DNA of 64,000 nt from Dokdonia pacifica (GTDB lineage: Bacteria > Bacteroidota > Bacteroidia > Flavobacteriales > Flavobacteriaceae): positions 468,547 through 532,546 of the forward strand of contig NZ_FZNY01000003.1 in assembly GCF_900188275.1 (NCBI RefSeq), given 5' to 3'. The position numbers were made by a program, and so were the translations under genes. The notes under the pieces are model-generated. The model searched no databases. It saw nothing but the letters and a program-made list of their open reading frames with translations, and had not been told where the DNA came from. Numbering within the stretch: the first letter of the stretch is position 1; each line of letters opens with the position of its first letter. Below, one piece after another: positions 51,339-60,016 of this stretch.

Positions 51339-51836
51339 CTATGATGGGTTTACTAGTTTTTTAAGCTTTCCTTTTACACGATTCATTTTTACACGGGCAT
51401 TTACCTCGGTAATCCCCATCGTCTCGGAAATCTCTTTATAATTTTTGTCTTCTAAATAAAGAAAAACTAGGGCTTTTTCTATATCATTTAAATCTTTGAT
51501 TGCATTGTACATGACCTTTAATTGCTGCTCAACAGTATCGTCATATTCTTCGGAAGAGATGCGAAACATTACATCATCAAAATCCTGTGTTTGTACAGTA
51601 CGTTTTGATTTTCTGTATAATGTAATCGCTGTGTTTAATGCCACACGATACATCCATGTACTAAATTTTGCATCTCCTCTAAATTTTGGAAATGCACGCC
51701 ATAGTTGTATAGTCACTTCTTGAAACAAGTCGTTGTGCTGCTCTCGATTATTGGTGTATAATCGGCAGACCTTGTGTACAATGTTCTGGTTTTCTTCCAG
51801 AAGTGTTACAAATTTTTCTTGTAAATCTTTCTCCAA
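51339..51836 (-). CDS. ECF-type RNA polymerase sigma factor
   Basis: A 165-residue sigma-70 family member. Region 2 is DLFQEVTIQLWRAFPKFRGDAKFSTWMYRVALNTAI, divided here as visible blocks, with region 4 at YLEDKNYKEISETMGITEVNARVKMNRVKGKL. The initiator is TTG at 51836; an in-frame stop TAG lies 21 nt upstream, so there is no earlier start. A TTTTGTAACATTA box about 40 nt upstream resembles an ECF -35 and recurs before the gene at 52112, so it may be self-regulated. Confidence 0.9.
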   Translation of the reverse strand: MEKDLQEKFVTLLEENQNIVHKVCRLYTNNREQHNDLFQEVTIQLWRAFPKFRGDAKFSTWMYRVALNTAITLYRKSKRTVQTQDFDDVMFRISSEEYDDTVEQQLKVMYNAIKDLNDIEKALVFLYLEDKNYKEISETMGITEVNARVKMNRVKGKLKKLVNPS

Positions 51837-51876
51837 TGATTGATCGTTAGTTACCTATTGGTAGGGGATTTTGTTG

Positions 51877-51889
51877 TAATGTTACAAAA
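51877..51889 (-). promoter_or_regulatory. TTTTGTAACATTA box, candidate ECF -35 element
   Basis: Identical 13-mer on the minus strand lies upstream of the sigma gene and again at 54823-54835 upstream of the T9SS protein gene. TGTAAC resembles a -35 of ECF promoters. Confidence 0.45.
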
Positions 51890-51942
51890 TCTTTAGAATT
51901 TATTTTACATAGGGAAGGGCTTCCTATTTTGGTAATGTAGCA

Positions 51943-52007
51943 TACGCTTTATCGCTTTGCTCTCCCTATGGTCGTGAATCTCACAAGTTCGATTTCGCGA
52001 AAGCGTA
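51943..52007 (+). repeat. 65-bp compound hairpin repeat, copy 3
   Basis: TACGCTTT at one end, CGCGAAAGCGTA at the other, 45 bp between, with inner GTGA and TCAC at the tip. It lies between the sigma gene and the terminator of the next gene. Confidence 0.88.
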
Positions 52008-52047
52008 TAGAATCTGATTTTTATTTTAATACAAACTATTATAAAAC

Positions 52048-52080
52048 GAAAAGCCCCCTGTACGAATACAGAGGACTCTT
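52048..52080 (-). terminator. Rho-independent terminator
   Basis: Imperfect stem between AAGAGTCCTCTGTA and TACAGGGGGCTTTT read on the minus strand, followed by TTTTCGTTTT. It ends the gene at 52112. Confidence 0.7.
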
Positions 52081-52111
52081 CTCCCTAATTAATAATTAAA
52101 ATGTATATGCT

Positions 52112-54760
52112 TTATTTTATGATTACTTTTTGTGTCGTACCATTTTCAAAATGGATAAGGTATATTCCTGTTTTTAATTTTTTGACATTCACTTGCGATG
52201 CTAGTGGACTACTAGCTACTTTACGCCCTACGAGATCATACATATCAAAACCACTTTCTTTGGTAAAGAATAGTGTTCCATTGGACGTTGGATTTGGATA
52301 TACAGTGATCGTATTATTGTCTTGAGTAAATTCCTCTGTACTTAGTGTGTCATTTTCGAGTGTATATATAGAGATGGTAGCACTTACTTCGTTTGCTACA
52401 ACGATAAGTCCAGTTTCTGTTGCATTATCTTCTGGTGCCACATAAATAATACCTTCTGGCGCAAGATCTCCTTCTGGATTTTCCATATCTAATGTTGTAT
52501 CTCTATTGTTTACATAGGTTTCAAAAGTAGGTGCTGTAGGATCTGTTACATTAAATACTGCAATTCCTCCTATTCTTTCTAATGCAACAAAAGCATACCA
52601 TTCTGTAGCAATTTCTCTGACAATGACTGCTTCTGGCTCAGGTCCTTTATCGTCAGAGCGGTTTTTAAAAGCATTTTCATCATCGGTAGCATTAAAGATC
52701 GCTCCATATACAGGATCTTCTTTTGTGATACGTTCTAGTAAGTCTTGACTATCATATACGATATCACCTGTTGCTGCATTTACAATAGAGAAAGAACGTC
52801 CTCCATAGGTGTGTATGATATCAATATCTCCATCACCGTCTGTATCTCCAGTAGCATTTGTAGTTTTTAGTCTTCCTAAGTTTTCATCCATTTGTAGAAA
52901 CTCAGCATTTGGATATGCATCTGGATCTAGGTCAAGATCTCCTATACGTACTTCTTCGCTAAATCCATCATAATCTCTGGCATCTCCTTCATTTGCAATA
53001 ACAATATAATTTGTTCCATCTACAGTATAATTATCGATAGCATCGGGTTGATACATTCCTACTGTATTCCAAGTAGACATAAAGACAAAGTCTAATCTGT
53101 TTGAAGCATCTAATGCATTTTCTTCGAGAGAATGGTCTTTCACTCCCCATGCTTCAACAGCAGTAATACTTGGAGTTGCTAAATCTACAACAGCATATGC
53201 ATTGTTTTCTTGAAGTGATACATAAGCAACAGAGCTATCATCAGAAACGGTTATAAATTCTGGTTCTAGATCTTGAGACACAGAAGCCCCTGGGCCAAAA
53301 ATACGCACACCTGCGGCTTCTAATGTTGCTTGGTTTGCATCAAAACTATTAAAGTTAAGAGAAGTTACTTCAGCTTGTGTTAATGTTTCAATTCCTTCAG
53401 TAATGTCAATAACAGAGATCGTCCCTTCAGGATCAATCGTATAGTCATCGCTAGGCTCTCCTTCGTTAGCTACCAATACTTTTGTTCCATCAGGTGTAAA
53501 GGTTACCATATCTGGCAGCGAACCAACTTCTACATTGCTTAGCACAGTCCCGTCTGTATCTATAAATACAATTTGCCCATTTCCTTGATCGGCCGCTCTT
53601 ACTGCTACAGCTACAGTACCATTAAAAGCACTTACGCTAGTGACTTCATCTCCAAAAGCACTCATATCTACAGCAGATAGTGAGGTGAGGTTTAACGGAT
53701 CACTAAAATCAATTACCTCTACAGCATTATCTCCTGCATTAGATACAAAAAGTCTATTAGAGCTCGTATCATGTGTTACGATTTCTGCACCATTAACTTC
53801 TATGTTTGTAGCAAAAGACATCCCTAAAGCATTTGCTGCATCAGGAGCTTGCAACTCATTGTCTATTATATATACTGTATGTGTGATAAGTTCTCCTTCT
53901 TCAGCATCTGTAAAATTTTCTAGTGCGATTGCTATATAATAATCTTGATTTTCATCCATATTATCAGCAAGGGTAATAGTCACATTTTGTGTTGTTGCTC
54001 CACCTGCAGTGAATGCTAGTGTCGTAGTATCTAAAGTAAAAGAACTACCAAGATCATTTGTGAGTGTTACTGAGACTGCTACAGAAGCATCTGCAGACTC
54101 AGAAATAGATACAGGTATATTAACGGTACCATTATCTTCTGAAACTTCAGTTAATTCTCCATCAAAAGAAATACGTATAGGCGTTACTGTACTGTAGGTT
54201 CCTAATGGGAAAGGATTAGCAGCACTCGCATTATCAGTTTCATCATCTAATGCATTTGGACCACTAAAATTCCAGTTGTCTATCATAAAGTTTGATCCAT
54301 CTGCTGTTGTACCACTATTACGATATGCCCATCCATCTTGATATTCCCAGTCTTCACCACTTCCATCAGTATTAATATCGCCAAATACATCTATTACCAT
54401 TCCGTTATTAAATAGTTCAATGGCATCATCTCCATTTACATTGGCAGTACCATCTACAAACGTAGGGTCAAATCCAAAAAAAGTATTAAAATTAGGTTGC
54501 TCACTTGCGATGTAAATAAAATCACCAGCAGTTGCATTTCCAGAAAGGAAAAATTCTTCACCATCAGTACCATCTCCATTATTTGCAGAACCAATAGCAT
54601 AAGAAGATAAATCTGCAATATCATTTATTACATATAGTTCTATAGCTTTAGGGGTTCCGCCTGTAAGTGTTGCGTCTACAACACCAGTAATTAATAGGTC
54701 TTGCGCTTGTGTAATTGTAGAAATACTCAGTAAGAGTATTAAAGAGTAGAGTTTTTTCAT
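52112..54760 (-). CDS. T9SS-secreted choice-of-anchor I/lamin-tail propeller protein
   Basis: About 882 residues from the ATG at 54760 (signal peptide ending ITQAQ); the earlier ATG at 54772 is also possible. Order: an N-terminal lamin-tail-like domain (VVDATLTGGTPKAIELYVINDIADLSSY...), a Calx-beta-like domain (about 195-300), a large seven-bladed-propeller-like section with choice-of-anchor I motifs (VTFTPDGTKVLVANEGEPSDDY, IVIANEGDARDYDG, PEGIIYVAPEDN) and a T9SS sorting domain ending GIYLIHFENGTTQKVIIK. These propellers sometimes act as phytase or esterase-like enzymes; no active site is claimed. It may be under the sigma factor upstream. Confidence 0.82.
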   Translation of the reverse strand: MKKLYSLILLLSISTITQAQDLLITGVVDATLTGGTPKAIELYVINDIADLSSYAIGSANNGDGTDGEEFFLSGNATAGDFIYIASEQPNFNTFFGFDPTFVDGTANVNGDDAIELFNNGMVIDVFGDINTDGSGEDWEYQDGWAYRNSGTTADGSNFMIDNWNFSGPNALDDETDNASAANPFPLGTYSTVTPIRISFDGELTEVSEDNGTVNIPVSISESADASVAVSVTLTNDLGSSFTLDTTTLAFTAGGATTQNVTITLADNMDENQDYYIAIALENFTDAEEGELITHTVYIIDNELQAPDAANALGMSFATNIEVNGAEIVTHDTSSNRLFVSNAGDNAVEVIDFSDPLNLTSLSAVDMSAFGDEVTSVSAFNGTVAVAVRAADQGNGQIVFIDTDGTVLSNVEVGSLPDMVTFTPDGTKVLVANEGEPSDDYTIDPEGTISVIDITEGIETLTQAEVTSLNFNSFDANQATLEAAGVRIFGPGASVSQDLEPEFITVSDDSSVAYVSLQENNAYAVVDLATPSITAVEAWGVKDHSLEENALDASNRLDFVFMSTWNTVGMYQPDAIDNYTVDGTNYIVIANEGDARDYDGFSEEVRIGDLDLDPDAYPNAEFLQMDENLGRLKTTNATGDTDGDGDIDIIHTYGGRSFSIVNAATGDIVYDSQDLLERITKEDPVYGAIFNATDDENAFKNRSDDKGPEPEAVIVREIATEWYAFVALERIGGIAVFNVTDPTAPTFETYVNNRDTTLDMENPEGDLAPEGIIYVAPEDNATETGLIVVANEVSATISIYTLENDTLSTEEFTQDNNTITVYPNPTSNGTLFFTKESGFDMYDLVGRKVASSPLASQVNVKKLKTGIYLIHFENGTTQKVIIK

Positions 54761-54822
54761 AATGAGTTTCATAAGATTGATACCCGTAAAAATACTAGGT
54801 CAACTATGTAATCATTTGAAAT

Positions 54823-54835
54823 TAATGTTACAAAA
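54823..54835 (-). promoter_or_regulatory. TTTTGTAACATTA box, second copy
   Basis: Same 13-mer as at 51877-51889, about 63 nt before the start at 54760 of the T9SS protein gene. Confidence 0.45.
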
Positions 54836-54933
54836 ATTTTACTCTTTGCAGTGTATAATCGTAGAATTTACATTTCTATAATATAGGGATAAAAAAAGGG
54901 TAATATTCTCTTAAAGAATACACAATATTGGTG

Positions 54934-55353
54934 TTATTTATGATATTTATTTCTCATATAATCAACAGATTGTTGAATGAGTTCTTTAAGGATATCCAGA
55001 TCTACATCGGCTAGTTTATTTATGTATAAACAGGCTTTACTGGTTTTATGTTTCCCTAATTTTTTGAGTAAATCATCAAAATTCACAAAACCTGGCATAA
55101 TATATAAGCTTATGTTCTGTTTACGCGGAGAAAAACCTACCATAGGCCAATCTCCTTCACGACCACTTGCATATACATAATGATACGAGTCAAACCCTAC
55201 AATGCTATCTCCCCACATTTTGGGAGCTACACCTGTAACTGCTGTCATCATTTCCAGAAGTATGAAACTATCTGCTTTTTTAACAGGATGCGCAACGGCA
55301 TTTAGAAAATCTTCGACAGATGCATCGTTTACTTTGGTCTTTACATCGCTCAT
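54934..55353 (-). CDS. DUF1801 family protein
   Basis: A 139-residue cytoplasmic protein. DUF1801 (YdhG/YjhX-like) shows in LLEMMTAVTGVAPKMWGDSIVGFDSYHYVYASGREGDWPMVGFSPRKQNISLYIMPGF, seen here as separate blocks. The family resembles frataxin-like folds; the role is unknown. It lies 14 nt from the YdeI-like gene on the same strand, which carries the second half of what is sometimes one fused protein. Confident family, unknown function. Confidence 0.88.
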   Translation of the reverse strand: MSDVKTKVNDASVEDFLNAVAHPVKKADSFILLEMMTAVTGVAPKMWGDSIVGFDSYHYVYASGREGDWPMVGFSPRKQNISLYIMPGFVNFDDLLKKLGKHKTSKACLYINKLADVDLDILKELIQQSVDYMRNKYHK

Positions 55354-55367
55354 GGTATACTATATAT

Positions 55368-55967
55368 TTAACAATTCTTATACTTATCATTTAACCCTAT
55401 TCCTTCTAGAATCATTGGAATACATTTCTCTAGTCTTCGTATTCTCGTGGCCTCTTGTTTTGCCCCGCCTATATGTTCTGTATATTCTCTTTGTTTTGAA
55501 GGTGTCAATGCCTTAAATGCGGTTTGTAAGGTTTCCGCTTTCGCGAAAGCGGACTCCAGCTCAACAGGAATAATGACTTCTTTTTTGGATCGGTCGGCTT
55601 TTACTTCTTTTCCATCCTTTGCATTTTGAATAGCTTCTAAAAGGTATTCTTTTAAAATGGTAGGATCAATATCTTCTATGGATTCATAGTGTAATGAGCG
55701 CATTGCTTTGGTTTTCCCATCTTGGGCATTGCGCAATAGTTTTTTTGTGTCTGAAAGAAATACACCCTGAAAAAACCAAACACCAAAATGGTTTTTAAAA
55801 TTCCCGACGCCTACTACATTGCGACCATTTATAGTATAGCAAGGAAAATTCCATTTCCACTCTTCTTTAAGCTCTGTGTCCTTTATAACAGTACGTACCT
55901 GTTGTATGCCATCTTTCCAAGGGGAAGACTTTGTATAATAGTGCGTTAGTTTTTCTTCGGTGGTCAT
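55368..55967 (-). CDS. YdeI/OmpD-associated family protein
   Basis: A 199-residue protein with an N-terminal DUF1801-like part (SSPWKDGIQQVRTVIKDTELKEEWKWNFPCYTINGRNVVGVGNFKNHFGVWFFQG in blocks) and a C-terminal bacteriocin-protection/OmdA-like part (AFKALTPSKQREYTEHI, ATRIRRLEKCIPMILEG). It has no signal peptide. The palindrome encodes SAFAKAE just before the conserved AFKALTPSKQRE. It follows directly on the DUF1028 gene (8 nt) and precedes DUF1801; the three may share an mRNA. Confidence 0.85.
   Translation of the reverse strand: MTTEEKLTHYYTKSSPWKDGIQQVRTVIKDTELKEEWKWNFPCYTINGRNVVGVGNFKNHFGVWFFQGVFLSDTKKLLRNAQDGKTKAMRSLHYESIEDIDPTILKEYLLEAIQNAKDGKEVKADRSKKEVIIPVELESAFAKAETLQTAFKALTPSKQREYTEHIGGAKQEATRIRRLEKCIPMILEGIGLNDKYKNC
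55537..55550. repeat. GCTTTCGCGAAAGC palindrome, intragenic
   Basis: Perfect core, extended to a 20-bp perfect palindrome TCCGC...GCGGA (55534-55553) in the YdeI-like gene; encodes SAFAKA before the conserved C-terminal domain. Confidence 0.95.
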
Positions 55968-55974
55968 GGGAGTA

Positions 55975-56985
55975 TTAATTTTTAATAATTTTTATGGTAT
56001 GTATTTCATTTGCTCCTGTAATACGAAGGAAATAAACTCCTTTTTGATAGGAACTACTATCTATAATTTCTCCTGTATTTGCGCCAGAAAACTGCGTTTG
56101 TAAGTGTACACGTTTTCCACTTAGATCAAATACTTCTAGCTTGGCTATAAATGTAGTAGGAGGTAAGACCACTTGAAACTGATCTGAGACTGGATTTGGA
56201 AATACTTTTACGTTGTTTTTAAGTGTGTTGTCTTGTATAGAAAGGGCATTATCATATAGTATCTGAAGCGAATCTATAGGTTCTTGTCCAAATGGCACCT
56301 CTTCTATGTTTAATTCTAATGAAGGGTCTCCAGGCGCATCTGTTTCTTGATAAACGACTAGATATGCAGAAGTAGATGAGGTGCCTCTTCCTAAGCATCT
56401 CATATCTGCTCCAGCAAAATTTGCTCCTTGCATTGCTGCCATAAGCTTATCTGCTAGTGTACCTTCTGTGTTATTAAAGTTGTTTTCCATATTAATGAGT
56501 ACGGTTTCATTTAATAGGATGTTTCCTTGTACACTATAGGTAGCGCCTTGTCTATCATCTTTAAAATCGTCGGCGAGGCTTCCTGTAAAACCAGCGGTTC
56601 TTGGATTTCCGTCAGGATCAAAATCGGCAATACCGTATTGTCTGAATTCTGGATTAAAGTTTTGAGAACTACAATCGTCATTATTAATAAGATAATCAAT
56701 GATTTCATCTGGAGATAGTCCTGCTTCCATTTGCTCGATAGCATTTGCTAAGTTGGAATTTGGGATACATACAAAGGCCTGAGAGTTTACGCCCCCGCGC
56801 CCTGGAATAATATCGGTAATAATATCTATAAGTCCTCCAAATTGCCCAATACCATCTACACAAGAAGCTCCAGCAGAGCCTACTTCGCCTGTAGCTGGAT
56901 CTACAGCAATGATAGAGAATGTGTCTTGTGCATGGATGATAAGACTAAAGAATAATGCAATGAGTACGGAGTAATTTTTTTTCAT
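55975..56985 (-). CDS. DUF1028 domain protein with T9SS sorting domain
   Basis: A 336-residue secreted protein. The DUF1028 domain starts right after the signal peptide (TFSIIAVDPATGEVGSAGASCV), with GGLIDIITDIIPGRGGVNSQAF and later GTLADKLMAAMQGANFAGADMRCLGRGTSS, the latter seen as blocks; this family has an Ntn-hydrolase-like core. A C-terminal sorting domain ends VYFLRITGANEIHTIKIIKN. Enzymatic activity is unproven. It is the first of three closely spaced genes on the minus strand. Confidence 0.87.
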   Translation of the reverse strand: MKKNYSVLIALFFSLIIHAQDTFSIIAVDPATGEVGSAGASCVDGIGQFGGLIDIITDIIPGRGGVNSQAFVCIPNSNLANAIEQMEAGLSPDEIIDYLINNDDCSSQNFNPEFRQYGIADFDPDGNPRTAGFTGSLADDFKDDRQGATYSVQGNILLNETVLINMENNFNNTEGTLADKLMAAMQGANFAGADMRCLGRGTSSTSAYLVVYQETDAPGDPSLELNIEEVPFGQEPIDSLQILYDNALSIQDNTLKNNVKVFPNPVSDQFQVVLPPTTFIAKLEVFDLSGKRVHLQTQFSGANTGEIIDSSSYQKGVYFLRITGANEIHTIKIIKN

Positions 56986-57117
56986 GGGTTCGCAATTTTA
57001 TGGACTTTAAAGTTAATCAATTACCAGCAATTTTTTATGTGTTTATAACAGATCTAATTCCTAATTAGACATAGAATATACAATTGGGAATCAAAAAATG
57101 ACGGTTGAGTAGTTTAT

Positions 57118-57131
57118 GCTTTCGCGAAAGC
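57118..57131. repeat. GCTTTCGCGAAAGC palindrome, intergenic
   Basis: Perfect core between the divergent DUF1028 and DUF7010-like genes; one flank GCGTAA, the other ATGC. It lies about 41 nt before the DUF7010-like start, so it could affect that leader. Confidence 0.95.
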
Positions 57132-57171
57132 GTAAGAAGTAACACTTTTGTCCTGTAACCAAAAAAAATAA

Positions 57172-57753
57172 ATGATTATGATCTCTAAAGCACAATTAAA
57201 CGAAGCACGATTAGATGTAGCTCAAAGAGCAAAACAAGGAATTGATTTTATTACTGCTGCTACTGTTATTTGGATTCTTATTACCATTATATGGAGCACA
57301 GAAATGGCATTAGAAACCAAAAACATCTCGACATTAGCTGTAGGAGGAATCATGATGCCATTAGCCTTATTGTTTTCAAAAGTGTATAAGTCACAATGGA
57401 AAATAAAAGACAACCCTTTACATCCTTTAGGATTATTACTTAATATCGCGCAGTTATTTTACTTTCCTATTTTGATACTCGTTATCAAGTTTATACCTAC
57501 TTATTTTCTTCCTGTATTTATGATTATTACAGGCGGACATTTCTTTCCGTATGCTTGGTTTTATAAACAACCTATGTATGCTATCATGGCAGGGATTATT
57601 TCTGTAGGTGCGGTTGTTTTAAGTTTTACGGTACTTACTCAATTACCTATGCTAGCACCACTATCTATGGCTATTGCATTGGCCGTACTTACGATTACAT
57701 TATTTGTTTCTAATAAGCACTTAGCTCAAGCTTCAGAATACCGTATCGTTTAG
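57172..57753 (+). CDS. DUF7010-like membrane protein
   Basis: A 193-residue protein with about five membrane helices. ISKAQLNEARLDVAQRAKQGIDFITAATVIWILI at the start and ITGGHFFPYAWFYKQPMY in the middle match my memory of DUF7010, a family of unknown function. The ATG at 57178 is an equally good start. It is followed after about 45 nt by the TonB receptor on the same strand, so it may be its operon partner. Confidence 0.65.
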   Translation: MIMISKAQLNEARLDVAQRAKQGIDFITAATVIWILITIIWSTEMALETKNISTLAVGGIMMPLALLFSKVYKSQWKIKDNPLHPLGLLLNIAQLFYFPILILVIKFIPTYFLPVFMIITGGHFFPYAWFYKQPMYAIMAGIISVGAVVLSFTVLTQLPMLAPLSMAIALAVLTITLFVSNKHLAQASEYRIV

Positions 57754-57798
57754 ATCATTTATTTCATTCATCATTCATCAATCAAAATATCAATCATT

Positions 57799-59958
57799 AT
57801 GAACTATTTATATGCTTTATTTTTCTTTTTATGTGTCACCACCTATGGGCAAACGACTGTTACAGGAACTGTGGTAGATCGTAAAGGGATTCCTATCGAA
57901 GGAGCCAATGTCTATCTGGACGGTACGTATGATGGTGCTTCTAGTGCTGTAGATGGAACATTTAGTTTTACTACTAGTGAAACTGGGGATCAGGTGTTGA
58001 TCGTGACTTTTTTATCTTATGAGACATTCTCATTTTTTGGTCCTTTATCAAGTATGAAGGATTTGAAAATACAGCTTAAAGAAGATATTAATTCATTAGA
58101 TACTGTTGTCATTTCAGCAGGAAGTTTTGAAGCTAGTGATAATAGTAAAATTTCTGTATTAAAACCATTAGATGTTGTTACAACGGCAAGTGCCTTAGGA
58201 GATTTTGTTGGGGCATTACAAACACTACCAGGAACCACTACTGTAGCAGAAGATGGTCGTTTATTTGTACGTGGTGGTGATGCTGGCGAGACACAAATTT
58301 TTATAGATGGTATTCGCGTGTTTACACCGTATACACCTACCACCAATAATATTCCTACAAGAGGGCGATATAGTCCGTTTTTGTTTGATGGGATTACATT
58401 TTCTACCGGAGGATATTCAGCAGAGTATGGAGAAGCACTTTCGAGTGTTCTTTTATTAAATACTGTAGATGAGCCAGATCAAAATAAAACAGATATTTCT
58501 GTAATGTCTGTAGGCGGGAGTTTAGGGATGACAAGAAAATGGGAGAAGTCTTCCCTTAGTTTGAGCACTTCATATATTAATCTAGCTCCTTATATAGAAG
58601 CTTTTCCTGATCGTAATAATTGGTCAAAACCAGCTGAAGCTCTTTCTGGAGAGGCGGTATATCGTTATAGAACTACAGATGGATTATTTAAACTTTATAG
58701 TGCTTTTGATACCTCTAATTTTGAACTTAATCAAGAGGATATTAATCTAGAAAATGGACTTGATTTTAGATTGAAGAACAGCAATTTATATGTCAATACA
58801 TCGTATACTGGTGTTTTATCAGATACCTGGAGTATCCAAACAGGAGGGAGTTATACCTATGCTAAAACTGATGTAGGGGTTATGACTAACGATATTGATA
58901 ATACGGAGAACTCAGCACATTTTAAATTGAAAGTAAAAAAACGTTTTTCAAATAGATTTAAGTTGTCCATGGGAGTAGAGCAATTTATTACAGATTTTAA
59001 TGAAGATTTTAGCGGTGTTTTTGATACTCAAGCTATCAATGATGCTTATGGATATGATAGTGCGATTAGTGCACTATTTACAGAAGGAGATATCATATTT
59101 TCTAAAAAACTAGCGCTTAAAGCGGGAATCAGAGGTTCGTATACAAATTTGACAGATCAATTTACAGTATCTCCTAGAGTTTCCTTAGCTTATAAAACAG
59201 GAAAGAAAAGTCAGCTATCACTAGCATATGGAGACTTTTATCAGAATCCTACCAATGATTTTTTAAAGTTTAGTCAAGATCTAGAAGCACAAAAAACGCA
59301 ACATTATATATTGAACTATCAATACAATAATAATGGCCGTATTTTTAGAGCAGAAGCTTATAGAAAAACATATGATAACCTTGTTACGTTTGATACCGAT
59401 TTTGCTGGTGTTGATAGTGTATTTGAAAATGGAGGAGATGGATATGCGCAAGGAATGGATATATTCTGGAGAGATAATACGAGTATTAAAAACATGGATT
59501 ATTGGGTGAGTTATTCTTTCTTAGATTCAGAAAGAACATATCTTAATTTCCCAGAACAAGCGAGACCTTCTTTTGCAAATACTCATAATTTTTCTGGGGT
59601 GGTTAAGTATTTTATTACAGATTGGAAATCTCAAGTTGGTTTCAGTTATCAATATGGTTCTGGCAGAACATATACCAATCCTAACACGCCTGGTTTTTTA
59701 CAGGAGGAAACAAAACCGTTTAATAGTATTAGTTTAAACTGGGCTTACTTATTATCACAGCAAAAGATTTTATATCTATCTGTAAATAATGTATTAGGAT
59801 TTAATAATGTAAATGGGTTTCAATATAGTAATACCCCAAATGTAAATGGGACTTTTGATAGAAGAGTACTCACTCCTGCTGCGGATCAGTTCTTTTTTGT
59901 TGGTTTTTTCTGGACCATTAGTGATGATAATAATAGTAATCAATTGGATAATTTGTAA
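57799..59958 (+). CDS. TonB-dependent receptor with carboxypeptidase-like N-terminal domain
   Basis: A 719-residue outer-membrane receptor. Signal peptide to about GQ; CarboxypepD_reg-like domain (about 20-100: VTGTVVDRKGIPIEGANVYLDG); plug domain (about 110-230: TASALGDFVGALQTLPGTTTV, GRLFVRGGDAGETQIFIDGI); then a beta barrel (about 235-719) with many aromatic short strands and a final SDDNNSNQ tail. No SusD-like gene lies next to it, so the substrate is unlikely to be glycan; an iron chelate or other small ligand is possible. It is followed by a strong terminator. Confidence 0.92.
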   Translation: MNYLYALFFFLCVTTYGQTTVTGTVVDRKGIPIEGANVYLDGTYDGASSAVDGTFSFTTSETGDQVLIVTFLSYETFSFFGPLSSMKDLKIQLKEDINSLDTVVISAGSFEASDNSKISVLKPLDVVTTASALGDFVGALQTLPGTTTVAEDGRLFVRGGDAGETQIFIDGIRVFTPYTPTTNNIPTRGRYSPFLFDGITFSTGGYSAEYGEALSSVLLLNTVDEPDQNKTDISVMSVGGSLGMTRKWEKSSLSLSTSYINLAPYIEAFPDRNNWSKPAEALSGEAVYRYRTTDGLFKLYSAFDTSNFELNQEDINLENGLDFRLKNSNLYVNTSYTGVLSDTWSIQTGGSYTYAKTDVGVMTNDIDNTENSAHFKLKVKKRFSNRFKLSMGVEQFITDFNEDFSGVFDTQAINDAYGYDSAISALFTEGDIIFSKKLALKAGIRGSYTNLTDQFTVSPRVSLAYKTGKKSQLSLAYGDFYQNPTNDFLKFSQDLEAQKTQHYILNYQYNNNGRIFRAEAYRKTYDNLVTFDTDFAGVDSVFENGGDGYAQGMDIFWRDNTSIKNMDYWVSYSFLDSERTYLNFPEQARPSFANTHNFSGVVKYFITDWKSQVGFSYQYGSGRTYTNPNTPGFLQEETKPFNSISLNWAYLLSQQKILYLSVNNVLGFNNVNGFQYSNTPNVNGTFDRRVLTPAADQFFFVGFFWTISDDNNSNQLDNL

Positions 59959-59963
59959 AATAA

Positions 59964-59996
59964 AGTAGGGTTTCAATAAATTGAAACCCTACTAGT
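59964..59996 (+). terminator. Rho-independent terminator
   Basis: AGTAGGGTTTCAA pairs with TTGAAACCCTACT over 4 nt. It ends the TonB receptor gene and faces the convergent lipoprotein gene, so it may be bidirectional; T-runs are weak. Confidence 0.85.
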
Positions 59997-60016
59997 TAAT
60001 TAAAAATAAATGCCTT

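Noticed and set aside
57799..59958. TonB receptor as SusC of the glucan locus
   Set aside because: It is 20 kb away, has no SusD partner and belongs to a general receptor type.
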